DNA of 29,698 nt from JALQTD01 sp036825655 (GTDB lineage: Bacteria; Bacteroidota; Bacteroidia; Flavobacteriales_D; Sanyastnellaceae). Of this stretch, positions 7,653 to 15,489 are shown one piece after another. The notes beneath the pieces were generated by a model. The model saw only the letters and a list, made by a program, of their open reading frames with translations, did not search any database and was not told the origin of the DNA. The stretch spans positions 1-29,698 of the forward strand of contig DAISXU010000016.1 in NCBI GenBank assembly GCA_036825655.1, given 5' to 3'. A program made the translations under genes and the position numbers. Within the stretch, counting starts at the first letter, position 1. The number at the start of each line of letters is the position of its first letter.

Positions 7653-7988
7653 ATGTTGAACGTTCGGGAGAAAGATGAGATTCGAAGGCGCATTGGGGCG
7701 AAGTTGGCTGAGCTTGAAGAGCGGGTCCAAGCATACAAAGAACTCGTGCGCCCAATAGCCCCAGAAAATGCGATTGGAAGGGTGAGTCGGATGGATGCCA
7801 TTAACAATAAGAGCGTAAATGAAGCGGCCTTGCGGGAAGCAGAGGCCCAAGTTGCTGCATTGAAGCGGGCTTTAACGCGTTTGGATGATGATCGATTCGG
7901 GATGTGCACGAGGTGTGGAAATGCCATCCCGACTGGGCGCATTCTTTTGGTTCCAGCTGCATTGACGTGTGTTCAGTGTGCTCGGTGA
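7653..7988 (+). CDS. DksA/TraR-type C4 zinc-finger protein
   Basis: 111 residues. A helical N-terminal half with many charged residues (DEIRRRIGAKLAELEERVQAY) is followed by a middle SRMDAINNKSVNEAAL segment and a C-terminal zinc finger with CTRCG (Cys85, Cys88) and CVQCAR (Cys106, Cys109). DksA relatives bind the RNA polymerase secondary channel and modulate transcription, often with ppGpp. This protein is shorter than DksA (about 150) and I do not see the DxxDxA acidic coiled-coil tip, so a canonical DksA role is not assured. It starts at ATG 7653, 60 nt from the divergent transaldolase. A poor -7-like octamer lies 4 nt upstream. Confidence 0.85.
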   Translation: MLNVREKDEIRRRIGAKLAELEERVQAYKELVRPIAPENAIGRVSRMDAINNKSVNEAALREAEAQVAALKRALTRLDDDRFGMCTRCGNAIPTGRILLVPAALTCVQCAR

Positions 7989-8086
7989 GGTTGAGTTTTT
8001 TGGAATCGCCCTTGTTTTCTCTTGCGGTTGGGTATACGATTTTCACAATGTGCGCGTTTGAGCCTCGACAGGGAGCCTGAAAAGGA

Positions 8087-8094
8087 TATTTTTG
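8087..8094 (+). promoter_or_regulatory. TATTTTTG, -7 element for the lipoprotein/sugar transferase unit
   Basis: A full match to TAnnTTTG, 19 nt before the GTG start at 8114, giving a short leader of about 13 nt. The nearest upstream TTTG (8057-8060) is 26 nt away, longer than the usual spacing, so the -33 box is doubtful. Confidence 0.4.
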
Positions 8095-8113
8095 CCGACC
8101 AGAACCAACGCCT

Positions 8114-8983
8114 GTGAACCATCGTTTTCAAATTTTGGCATGTTCAACCCTTCTTGCAGCGGCGTCAAGCTGTGGCAAGTTGGATCGGGCGGAAATCCCT
8201 CACCGCATCCACGTGAATTCCATTGAAGTGGTTTTAGGGGAAGGGGAGGGGACGGAATCCTCGAGAGTCGAAGAGGTTTGGGTGTACACTCCGACCGATG
8301 TGCTGGGTGCGTTCCCACTTCCAGCTGACATTCCAGTGCTCGTAGGGGAGGAAGGTGAAGCGGTCGAGTTGACGTTTTTAGCGGGAGTTCGAGCCAATGG
8401 AATCGGAGCTACACGCAAGCCGTATCCACCATATGAAGTGAAGCGTGTTGAGTTCGAATTGAGCCAGGGAGGGACGGATACCCTGTCACTCGAAATGGGC
8501 TATGCGGATGGCTTTCAGGTTCTGTTTGTGGAAGATTTTGAGTCAGCGAACCGTTTTGCCGAATCATCGACTTCGACTTCAGAAATCGTCCGAACAACCA
8601 ATCCATCGGAGGTGTTTGAAGGCGTTGGCGCAGGTCGAGCGCAACTGCACGCAACCGCCGCTACCGTTTGGGCTCAAACCAATGAGCAACAATACCCCTT
8701 GAATCCGGAGGGGCCTTGTTGGTTGGAGTTTGATTACGCGTGCACCCAACCGTTCGCTATTGGCCTGAACCCGCAGAATTTGATTCAAGACAATCCAACC
8801 CCAATTCTTGTGCTCAATGACTCACAGGGAGAATGGAAGAAGATCTACTTGGACTTGGGACCTGTTGTGCGCAGTGAAACGGCCGCAGCTTGGTTCGAGG
8901 TGACGCTTGAGGGGGTGTGGGATGGGTCTGCGGATACGACGTTTTTTGCGGTGGACAATTTGAAAATTCTTCAGGAAGAATGA
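8114..8983 (+). CDS. Predicted lipoprotein of unknown function
   Basis: 289 residues from a GTG at 8114; this start is needed for the signal sequence, as the next in-frame Met is far inside. The N-terminus is a lipoprotein-type signal ending AAASSC, with Cys as the likely lipidated residue; the -3 residue is Ala rather than the common Leu, so the lipobox is imperfect. The mature part is acidic and beta-rich by appearance. The second half, from VLFVEDFESANRF to FFAVDNLKILQ, resembles a jelly-roll carbohydrate-binding-like fold, but I see no diagnostic motif. Its stop overlaps the sugar transferase start (ATGA), which suggests translational coupling and a role near polysaccharide assembly or the cell surface. 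Confidence 0.75.
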   Translation: MNHRFQILACSTLLAAASSCGKLDRAEIPHRIHVNSIEVVLGEGEGTESSRVEEVWVYTPTDVLGAFPLPADIPVLVGEEGEAVELTFLAGVRANGIGATRKPYPPYEVKRVEFELSQGGTDTLSLEMGYADGFQVLFVEDFESANRFAESSTSTSEIVRTTNPSEVFEGVGAGRAQLHATAATVWAQTNEQQYPLNPEGPCWLEFDYACTQPFAIGLNPQNLIQDNPTPILVLNDSQGEWKKIYLDLGPVVRSETAAAWFEVTLEGVWDGSADTTFFAVDNLKILQEE

Positions 8984-10404
8984 CGCAACATCCAAGAAGT
9001 GGCTCCTTGCGCATTGCCTACGTCGTAACAGACTGGTTGGCTGCTGCTGCTTCCTGGTCCATGCTATTTGCTTACCGAAAAATGTGGCTTGAGCCTGAGG
9101 TGATTGGCCACGCACCTTTGGAGGCGTTTGGAGGTCGGTATCGGATTGGTTTGCTCTTGGTTCCCTTGTTTTGGCTGAGCCTTCACGCGCTCTTAGGGAT
9201 GTACAACCGTCCTTTGAAGCGGCACAGAATACTTGAAGTGGGCACCACGATGACGGCGGCGGTAATTGGTGGAATTGTCTTGTTTTTTGCCCTGATCCTC
9301 GATGACACCATTGCGAGGTACCAGCAGTATTATGCCTCCTTTGCTGTTTTGGTTTCATCCCAGTGGATCATCACGCTTTTTGGACGGTTGGTGTGGACGA
9401 CGCGCACCGTGAAGCGCATTCACAAAGGGCAATGGAGCTTTCCTACATTGGTCATCGGCGGCAACAACCAGGCCGTGCGCATGGTCGAGGAAATTCACAA
9501 CGCAAAAAAGAACCTGGGTTATGATTTTGTCGGCTATTTGCAGGTCAACGGTGTAGATACTGAATTGACGAAATTGATGCCCAGGCTGGGCTCAGTTAAT
9601 GCCCTGCGCGAGGTCATCCAACACCATGCCGTGGAGGAGGTCATCATTGCCATCGGATCTGGCGACCACAATGTATTGGAGCGGTTGCTCAATGAGCTCG
9701 GAGGAATGCCGGTGGCGGTGCGCATCATTCCTGATATCTATGACATTTTGAGTGGCTCCGTTCGCATGTCGAGCATTTACGGGACCCCCCTGATTGAGGT
9801 CGACCGGATGATCATGCCTCCCTGGCAAGTGGCTTTGAAGCGCGTCATGGATTGGGCGATCTCCCTGGTAGCCTTGGTGCTGTTAGCTCCGGTCTATGCA
9901 GGAATTGCCCTGGCGGTGAAGCTCAATTCAAACGGTGGAGTGTTCTATGTCCAAGAGCGAATCGGACTTTACGGGAAGCCGTTCAACATCATCAAGTTCC
10001 GGACCATGGTTCAGGATGCGGAGCGACTTGGACCGCAGTTGAGTAGCGATGCAGACCCCCGGATCACCTCTGTAGGCAGGTTTTTAAGGAAGTCGAGGTT
10101 GGACGAACTCCCTCAGTTTTTCAATGTCATTCGTGGTGACATGGCTTTGGTAGGTCCGAGGCCCGAACGTGCGCATTTCATTGAGCAAATCATGGAAAGG
10201 GCACCCCATTATCGGCACCTTCAAAAAGTGAGGCCAGGAATTACCTCATGGGGACAAGTGAAATATGGCTATGCGACCAATGTGGATGAGATGATTCAGC
10301 GGTTGCGTTTTGATTTGATCTACATCGAAAACATGAGCATCGCGTTGGATTTGAAAATTTTGGTCTACACCGTGATCACCGTTCTCAAGGGGAGGGGGAA
10401 GTAA
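8980..10404 (+). CDS. Polyprenyl-phosphate sugar-1-phosphate transferase (WbaP/WcaJ type)
   Basis: 474 residues. An inner-membrane enzyme that starts exopolysaccharide or O-antigen units by moving a sugar-1-phosphate from a nucleotide sugar to undecaprenyl phosphate. The N-terminal ~150 residues hold several hydrophobic helices. A Rossmann-like CoA-binding-type domain follows (LVIGGNNQAVRMVEE, ~165 on), then a further hydrophobic segment (VMDWAISLVALVLLAP) and the catalytic C-terminal domain (PF02397-type) with FNIIKFRTM, SRLDELPQFFNVIRGDM, LVGPRPE and RPGITSWGQV. The start at ATG 8980 overlaps the lipoprotein stop; the frame is open to 8917 but that part lies inside the upstream gene. The sugar cannot be told from sequence, and no other glycosyltransferases are adjacent. 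Confidence 0.94.
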   Translation: MTQHPRSGSLRIAYVVTDWLAAAASWSMLFAYRKMWLEPEVIGHAPLEAFGGRYRIGLLLVPLFWLSLHALLGMYNRPLKRHRILEVGTTMTAAVIGGIVLFFALILDDTIARYQQYYASFAVLVSSQWIITLFGRLVWTTRTVKRIHKGQWSFPTLVIGGNNQAVRMVEEIHNAKKNLGYDFVGYLQVNGVDTELTKLMPRLGSVNALREVIQHHAVEEVIIAIGSGDHNVLERLLNELGGMPVAVRIIPDIYDILSGSVRMSSIYGTPLIEVDRMIMPPWQVALKRVMDWAISLVALVLLAPVYAGIALAVKLNSNGGVFYVQERIGLYGKPFNIIKFRTMVQDAERLGPQLSSDADPRITSVGRFLRKSRLDELPQFFNVIRGDMALVGPRPERAHFIEQIMERAPHYRHLQKVRPGITSWGQVKYGYATNVDEMIQRLRFDLIYIENMSIALDLKILVYTVITVLKGRGK

Positions 10405-10407
10405 ACG

Positions 10408-10438
10408 TTGTATAACGCTTCCTAAATATTTATCTTCG
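10408..10438 (+). promoter_or_regulatory. Promoter candidate for the OmpA-family gene
   Basis: TTG (10408-10410), 20 nt, then TATCTTCG (10431-10438), which matches TAnnTTTG at five of six bases. The expected start near 10445 gives a leader of about 44 nt to ATG 10489, in contrast to the start-abutting octamers elsewhere in the window. Confidence 0.4.
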
Positions 10439-10488
10439 GCTACATCAAATCCCACATCTGGCATTTGAATAACCGAATTCGTCCTAAA

Positions 10489-11535
10489 ATGATGCGCGTT
10501 GCATGCTGGGGGCTTCTTGTGACGCTGTGGGTTGTAGGGACATCCTCTGCGAAGGCGCAATCTGAGCCGACTTGGGAGGGCTTGGGTCCTGACCGCGTGG
10601 AGCTCATTCAACAAACGATGCTGCTCAGCATGCGGCTTTATTTGGAATCGGAATTGGTGGTTGATGAGTTCGATGTTTCATGGAGTGAAGCTCCAAAAGC
10701 GATTGCAAAGCGGCTGGATAAATTGGTGGATGAGGTCATGGCATTGCAGGGAGAGCGTGGCTTGAATGGCTTTGGGGGGTTCTCAGACCGCATCCTGGGA
10801 TTGATAGAGGATGTGGATGAGTTGGACGAACGCGACCTCGTGAGAGGGGGACGATTCGATTTGAGCCTGGAGCAGCGCTTTTACCTCCTTGTTGCAGGAA
10901 GGTTGAATGAGTTGGAAATGCAACTTGCCTTTGAGCTGGGAGTATATGCTCGTTCGGATGTTTGGAGTCGAATCGCATCGGGTATGGTGGTTGCGGTTCC
11001 TGACGACCCTGGAGAAGGCGCAGAAATGGAACGGCTAACGGTCCCATTCTCTCGAAGGACTCAAGCCATATTGGATGGCAGTGATCCCACTTCACTTCCC
11101 GTTCCTTTTTCCGCACCAAGCTCAGCCCTTGGCATGGTCCCCGTCGCATCATCCTCAGAAGGAGGGTTGGTGCCCGCCCCTTCGGCACCGGCATTGGCTG
11201 CATTAAATCTCCCGGCATCTTTCGATGTTCCCTTTGCTTCTGGCAGCGCTGTGCTCGACCTGAATGCAAGGATGCAATTGGCAGAAGTGCGGTATTTGTT
11301 GGTCCGATACCCCAGAATGCACCTGGTGTGTACGGGACATGCAGACGCGAATGGCCCGCGTCGTACCAATGAGGAATTGTCCAAACTCAGAGCCGAGGCA
11401 GTTAGGGCAAAGCTCCTTGAATCTGGAGTCGAGGCAACCCGCGTGTTGATGAATTACTTCGGTGAGGATCAGGCAGGTTGGATCCCATCTGAGGACCGCC
11501 GCGTCGAAGTTGCTTTCTATTGGTCGCTGGATTGA
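10489..11535 (+). CDS. OmpA-family envelope protein
   Basis: 348 residues from ATG 10489 (a TTG at 10465 is also possible). A signal peptide ends SSAKAQ, so the protein is exported to the periplasm or outer membrane. The middle part is mainly charged, helix-prone sequence (~25-170), then a Pro/Ser/Ala-rich linker (~195-235). The C-terminal OmpA-like peptidoglycan-binding domain (~245-348) begins FDVPFASGSAVLD and includes CTGHADANG, an LSKLRAEAVRAKLL helix and EDRRVEVAFYW. These carry the Asp and Arg positions that hold diaminopimelate in the family. No beta-barrel is evident in the N-terminal half, so it is more likely a periplasmic or anchored linker than a porin. The FAH gene starts 27 nt downstream. 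Confidence 0.87.
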   Translation: MMRVACWGLLVTLWVVGTSSAKAQSEPTWEGLGPDRVELIQQTMLLSMRLYLESELVVDEFDVSWSEAPKAIAKRLDKLVDEVMALQGERGLNGFGGFSDRILGLIEDVDELDERDLVRGGRFDLSLEQRFYLLVAGRLNELEMQLAFELGVYARSDVWSRIASGMVVAVPDDPGEGAEMERLTVPFSRRTQAILDGSDPTSLPVPFSAPSSALGMVPVASSSEGGLVPAPSAPALAALNLPASFDVPFASGSAVLDLNARMQLAEVRYLLVRYPRMHLVCTGHADANGPRRTNEELSKLRAEAVRAKLLESGVEATRVLMNYFGEDQAGWIPSEDRRVEVAFYWSLD

Positions 11536-11550
11536 ACCCGTTTTTCGTTG

Positions 11551-11558
11551 CACCTTTG
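11551..11558 (+). promoter_or_regulatory. CACCTTTG, -7-like octamer 4 nt before the FAH start
   Basis: Five of six informative bases of TAnnTTTG, followed by GCGC and ATG 11563. A TTG lies 16 nt upstream of the octamer (from 11532), close to an acceptable -33 spacing. Confidence 0.35.
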
Positions 11559-11562
11559 GCGC

Positions 11563-12180
11563 ATGAAAATCATCTGCATCGGTAGAAATTACGCGGATCA
11601 TGCGTTGGAATTGGGCAATGCAGTTCCGGCAGAACCTCTGTTCTTCTTAAAGCCTGATAGTGCGTTGCAACTGCAGAAGCACCCCTTTTACCTTCCCGAT
11701 TGGAGCGATGACATCCACTACGAAGTGGAGCTTGTTGTTCGGATCAACCGATTGGGTAAGTCCATTGAGGAGCGATTTGCTTCGAAATACTACGCTGAGG
11801 TGGGGCTAGGCATAGACTTCACTGCACGGGATGTTCAACAAACCTGCAAGGAAAAAGGGCATCCTTGGGAAAAGGCCAAGGCATTCGACGGTTCAGCAGT
11901 GGTTTCCAAAAATTGGTTGGCCCTTACCGATTTCGGATCGGGCATTCAAGGGATTGAGTTCAGCCTTCACCGCAACGGTGAGGTCGTGCAAAAAGGGAAC
12001 ACCAAGGACATGATTTTTCCTGTGGATTCCCTCATCGCATACGTTTCCCGCTACCTCACTTTTAAAGTGGGCGATTTGTTGTTTACCGGAACTCCGTCTG
12101 GCGTAGGTCGCGTGGAATCCGGTGATTTGCTCGAGGGATTCATAGAGGGAACGCCGTGTTTTCGGGTTCAGGTGAAGTAG
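11563..12180 (+). CDS. Fumarylacetoacetate hydrolase (FAH) family protein
   Basis: 205 residues, cytoplasmic. Resembles the FAHD1-like acylpyruvase/oxaloacetate decarboxylase branch: IGRNYADHALELGN at the start, PLFFLKPDSAL, metal ligands in HYEVEL (Glu54, Glu56) and IDFTARD (Asp85), KAFDGSA, and FTGTPSGVG near the end. The family cleaves C-C bonds in beta-diketo acids or decarboxylates oxaloacetate with Mg2+; the substrate is not settled by sequence. The start is ATG 11563 rather than the TTG at 11548, because the family begins at MKIICIGRNY and a -7-like octamer lies 4 nt before this ATG. It follows the OmpA gene by 27 nt and converges on clpB. Confidence 0.88.
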   Translation: MKIICIGRNYADHALELGNAVPAEPLFFLKPDSALQLQKHPFYLPDWSDDIHYEVELVVRINRLGKSIEERFASKYYAEVGLGIDFTARDVQQTCKEKGHPWEKAKAFDGSAVVSKNWLALTDFGSGIQGIEFSLHRNGEVVQKGNTKDMIFPVDSLIAYVSRYLTFKVGDLLFTGTPSGVGRVESGDLLEGFIEGTPCFRVQVK

Positions 12181-12182
12181 AC

Positions 12183-12200
12183 CTAATTCGTTTTAATTAG
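12183..12200. terminator. AT-rich hairpin between convergent FAH and clpB genes
   Basis: CTAATT (12183-12188), loop CGTTTT, AATTAG (12195-12200): a symmetric 6-bp stem just after the FAH stop. The stem is weak (one G-C pair) and no clear T-run follows on either strand, so a terminator role is a guess from position. Confidence 0.2.
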
Positions 12201-12213
12201 CTGGTAAATTGGA

Positions 12214-14862
12214 TTATAGGTTGTATTGGGTCTCGTGAATTCCTGCAATTGAAATGCAGCAGTCCTTTTCCAATTCATCACGGAACACAACTTGTTGATC
12301 GAACACGTCAAGCACCTTGCGTTTGCCTTTGGTGAGCTTGCCGGCCAAAAGCTCTTTGCTTAAACGATTGAGAATTTCTTTCTGAATCAGTCGTTTCATG
12401 GGCCTTGCGCCGAAATTCAAGCTGTATCCCACTTCCGTCATCCAATCCAGAGCATCTTGGCTGATAAGAAGTTCGATGCCCGCGCCTTCCAATCGTTCAG
12501 CTATTCCATGGAGTTGCAGCTTGAGGATGTTCCTCACATCGTTCTTGTCGAGTGGCTCAAACAGTACGATTTCATCAATTCGATTCAAAAATTCGGGACG
12601 CATCATTCGATTCAATGCGCTCAACGCCTCCCTTTCCATCTGCTCTTTGACAACCCGATTGATTTTTCCTTTGGTTTCTTTAAACAGTTCCTGCACCGCT
12701 TCGCTTCCTGCATTAGAGGTCATGATAATGAGGGTGTTTTTGAAATTGACCAAGCGTCCTTTTGAGTCGGTTAATCTTCCATCGTCCAGAACTTGAAGGA
12801 GGACGTTGAGGACGTCAGGGTGAGCCTTTTCGATTTCATCCAACAGTACGATGGAGTAGGGTCTTCTTCTGACTGATTCCGTCAATTGTCCTCCTTCTTC
12901 GTGCCCAATGTACCCGGGCGGCGATCCAACCAGCCGGGAGACGGTATGAGGCTCTTGGAATTCACTCATGTCAATGCGCGTCAGGGCTTGCTCGTCATTG
13001 AACAGCTCATGGCTGAGCGCTTTCGCCAGTTCGGTCTTGCCAACGCCAGTTGTGCCCAAGAACAGAAAACTTCCCACGGGCCGCTGCGCATCAGAGAGTC
13101 CGGTTCGTGAACGCCTCACAGCGTCTGCTACTGCTACAATGGCTTCCTCCTGACCTACGACGCGGCGATGAAGTCGTTCTTCCAAGTTCAGCAGTTTCTC
13201 CTTCTCGCTCTCCACCATCCGTTGAACAGGAATTCCAGTCCAATGGGCTACCACCTCTGCTACCTCTGTCGCGTCCACCTCCTCTTTGATGAGCTTGGAA
13301 TCAACATCCAACTCAGCTAGTCGGGATTTACCTTCTTGAACGGCGCGTTCGGCCTCCTTCATCCGGCCATATCTGATTTCTGCTACCCGCCCAAAATCGC
13401 CGTCTCGTTCTGCTCGATCAGCTTCCAATCGAAGGTGCTCGAGGTTAGTTTTCTGCTGTGCGATGTCGTCTGCAATGCTCTTTTCGTGGCGCCATTGGGC
13501 CTCGAGTCGATCCCGTTCCTCTTGAAGCGAGGCGATTTGCACACCCAGCTCTGCAAGTTTCACTGCATCGCCTTCTCGTTTAATTGCCTCGCGTTCGATT
13601 TCCAATTGGGATACCCGCCGGTTCAATTCATCGAGAATCGTTGGTTTGGAATTCATTTCCAAACGCAATTTGGCTGCTGCTTCATCAATCAAATCAATCG
13701 CCTTGTCAGGTAAAAATCGGTCCGCTACATAGCGTGAGCTTAAATCCACTGCCGCCAGGATGGCTTCATCTCGGATTTGGATTTGGTGGTGTTGCTCGTA
13801 GCGTTCTTTGATGCCCCTGAGTATGGAAACGGCCGACTCACGATCGGGCTCTTGAACCAGAACTTGCTGAAAGCGCCTTTCAAGGGCTTTATCCTTTTCG
13901 AAATACTTCTGGTATTCTTTCAGGGTAGTCGCGCCTATGGCGTGGAGTTCACCTCGGGCGAGGGCTGGTTTGAGGATGTTTGCAGCGTCCATTGCACCTT
14001 CTCCGCCTCCTGCCCCTACCAAGGTGTGGATTTCATCGATGAAGAGGATGACCTGACCGTCTGAATTTTGGACCTCATTTACCACAGCCTTGAGGCGTTC
14101 TTCGAATTCACCCTTGTATTTCGCTCCGGCAATGAGTGCGCTCAAATCCAAAGAGTGGATTGATTTATCCAGTAAGTTATCCGGAACATCTCCATTGATG
14201 ATGCGGTGGGCGATTCCCTCAGCAATCGCCGTTTTTCCGACACCGGGCTCACCGATGAGCAGGGGGTTATTCTTCGTCCTTCGGCTCAAAATTTGAAGGA
14301 CCCGGCGAATTTCATCATCACGTCCAATGACGGGGTCGAGCTTTCCATTTTGCGCGAGTTGGTTGAGGTCTTTCGCATATTTCTCGAGTGCGGCATAGGT
14401 CGTTTCTTGGCTTGAAGAAGTGACCTTAGCGCTGCCCCTCAAGTCGGTGATGGCCTGCTTGAGGTTGTGGCTTGATGCACCGGCGTCTTTCAAAAGTTGA
14501 GAGGTGCTGTCATGCTCTTCGAGCATGGATTGTAGCAAGCGGTCGGAGGCCACGAATTCGTCACCCTCTTTTCTGGCAATGGCGACTGCCCTCTGAATGG
14601 TTTGACTACTTTGCCTCGACCACTGAGGGGATGCCCCCTCCTGGGTTGTTAGGCGGTCGAGCATGCGGTTCACAGCAGCGGTCAAAGGTGCAACAGCTAC
14701 GCCCATCCTCCCGAGCAATCCAGGAACAACGGGGTCTTCAACATGCAGCATGGCATGCAAAATGTGCAGAGTTTCTATGGATCTATGGGACTTAAGCAAC
14801 GCCTCTTGTTGAGCGCGGGCCAAAATCTCTTGGGATTTAAGGGTGAAAGCGTTCGAGTCCAT
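12214..14862 (-). CDS. clpB: ATP-dependent disaggregase ClpB
   Basis: 882 residues; a hexameric AAA+ chaperone that pulls polypeptides out of aggregates together with DnaK. The N-terminal Clp repeat domain (~1-145) precedes AAA-1 (Walker A GEPGVGKT ~204-211, pore-loop GAKYKGEFEERL, Walker B FIDEIHT ~274-280). Next comes a coiled-coil M-domain (~400-530) rich in Glu, Arg and Leu, then AAA-2 (GTTGVGKTELAKAL, pore GYIGHEEGG, VLLDEIEKAHPDV). The C-terminus runs slightly longer than E. coli ClpB (857), ending in DCCISIAGIHETQYNL. The presence of the M-domain separates it from ClpA/ClpC. No CIRCE element or start-abutting -7 octamer is seen upstream. It is divergent from aroK. Confidence 0.97.
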   Translation of the reverse strand: MDSNAFTLKSQEILARAQQEALLKSHRSIETLHILHAMLHVEDPVVPGLLGRMGVAVAPLTAAVNRMLDRLTTQEGASPQWSRQSSQTIQRAVAIARKEGDEFVASDRLLQSMLEEHDSTSQLLKDAGASSHNLKQAITDLRGSAKVTSSSQETTYAALEKYAKDLNQLAQNGKLDPVIGRDDEIRRVLQILSRRTKNNPLLIGEPGVGKTAIAEGIAHRIINGDVPDNLLDKSIHSLDLSALIAGAKYKGEFEERLKAVVNEVQNSDGQVILFIDEIHTLVGAGGGEGAMDAANILKPALARGELHAIGATTLKEYQKYFEKDKALERRFQQVLVQEPDRESAVSILRGIKERYEQHHQIQIRDEAILAAVDLSSRYVADRFLPDKAIDLIDEAAAKLRLEMNSKPTILDELNRRVSQLEIEREAIKREGDAVKLAELGVQIASLQEERDRLEAQWRHEKSIADDIAQQKTNLEHLRLEADRAERDGDFGRVAEIRYGRMKEAERAVQEGKSRLAELDVDSKLIKEEVDATEVAEVVAHWTGIPVQRMVESEKEKLLNLEERLHRRVVGQEEAIVAVADAVRRSRTGLSDAQRPVGSFLFLGTTGVGKTELAKALSHELFNDEQALTRIDMSEFQEPHTVSRLVGSPPGYIGHEEGGQLTESVRRRPYSIVLLDEIEKAHPDVLNVLLQVLDDGRLTDSKGRLVNFKNTLIIMTSNAGSEAVQELFKETKGKINRVVKEQMEREALSALNRMMRPEFLNRIDEIVLFEPLDKNDVRNILKLQLHGIAERLEGAGIELLISQDALDWMTEVGYSLNFGARPMKRLIQKEILNRLSKELLAGKLTKGKRKVLDVFDQQVVFRDELEKDCCISIAGIHETQYNL

Positions 14863-14911
14863 CTTTTGTTTTTTTGAGTCTGGTCAAATCCCACTCCATT
14901 TCTAATTATCA

Positions 14912-14945
14912 GTCATAACGTCATAGGTCGTTGTGTTTTCATGAC
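14912..14945. promoter_or_regulatory. GTCAT repeats between divergent clpB and aroK
   Basis: GTCAT at 14912-14916 and again at 14920-14924 (8-nt period), with the inverse ATGAC at 14941-14945. The cluster lies 50-83 bases upstream of clpB, in the only long gap shared with aroK. It could be an operator for heat-shock control of clpB, but short repeats like these arise by chance. Confidence 0.2.
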
Positions 14946-14965
14946 ATTTCGTCGTGTTTTCGAGG

Positions 14966-14973
14966 TAATTTTG
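14966..14973 (+). promoter_or_regulatory. TAATTTTG, -7 element 3 nt before the aroK start
   Basis: All six informative bases of TAnnTTTG match, followed by GGC and ATG 14977. No TTG lies 17-23 nt upstream. It supports 14977 rather than 14941 as the aroK start if the transcript is leaderless. Confidence 0.4.
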
Positions 14974-14976
14974 GGC

Positions 14977-15489
14977 ATGCATTTGTACCTCATCGGCCTC
15001 CCAGGGTCTGGAAAATCCACTGCGGCTCCGTTGATCGCCTCGGTGCTCGGGTGGGGGCATTGTGATTTGGACCAACTGGTTGAGGAAAAGATCCAACAAA
15101 CCATTGGTGAGTTTGTCACGGCGCAAGGAATTGATGCTTTCCGGAGCATCGAGCTCGTGGCATTCCAGGAGGCTTCCTCCAGCGAATCACCTTTAGTCAT
15201 TGCATGTGGAGGTGGGACGACATTGAATGCACAAATTGTAAAATCGATGCATGCCTTGGGTCAAGCTGTTTGGTTAGACCCACCCGTTGATGTCATTGCA
15301 GAACGCCTGAAAGACGAATACTTGAACCGCCCTTTGCTCGCACAGGCGGATTGGAAGGGACAAGGAATGGAAGTGCTTGAAACGCTCAGGAAAGAACGCT
15401 ATGCCGCTTATTCTTTTGCTCGTTTTAGGTGCTCATATTGGGAGTCCATTCAATCTGAAATACTTGAATGGTCTTTGTCTTTCAAGTAA
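14977..15489 (+). CDS. aroK: Shikimate kinase
   Basis: 170 residues; phosphorylates shikimate to shikimate-3-phosphate in the pathway to chorismate. P-loop GLPGSGKST (7-15), the substrate Asp in HCDLDQL (Asp30/Asp32), Arg56 in DAFRSIE, ACGGGTT (Gly78-80) and the lid arginine in LNRPLL (Arg118). ATG 14977 is preferred over 14941 because the family starts two or three residues before the first beta strand, and a -7 octamer ends 3 nt upstream. The last 40 bases overlap the 3' end of the convergent phosphoribosyltransferase gene. Confidence 0.94.
   Translation: MHLYLIGLPGSGKSTAAPLIASVLGWGHCDLDQLVEEKIQQTIGEFVTAQGIDAFRSIELVAFQEASSSESPLVIACGGGTTLNAQIVKSMHALGQAVWLDPPVDVIAERLKDEYLNRPLLAQADWKGQGMEVLETLRKERYAAYSFARFRCSYWESIQSEILEWSLSFK

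Noticed and set aside
10406..10417. CGTT-GTAT-AACG inverted repeat after the sugar transferase gene
   Set aside because: Only a 4-bp stem with no T-run; expected by chance.
13336..13713. Plus-strand open frames within clpB, and similar frames opposite the GH3 and hydrolase genes
   Set aside because: They are antisense shadows of clear genes, with no recognisable domains or signals.
14863..14940. CIRCE operator upstream of clpB
   Set aside because: No TTAGCACTC-N9-GAGTGCTAA-like repeat is present.
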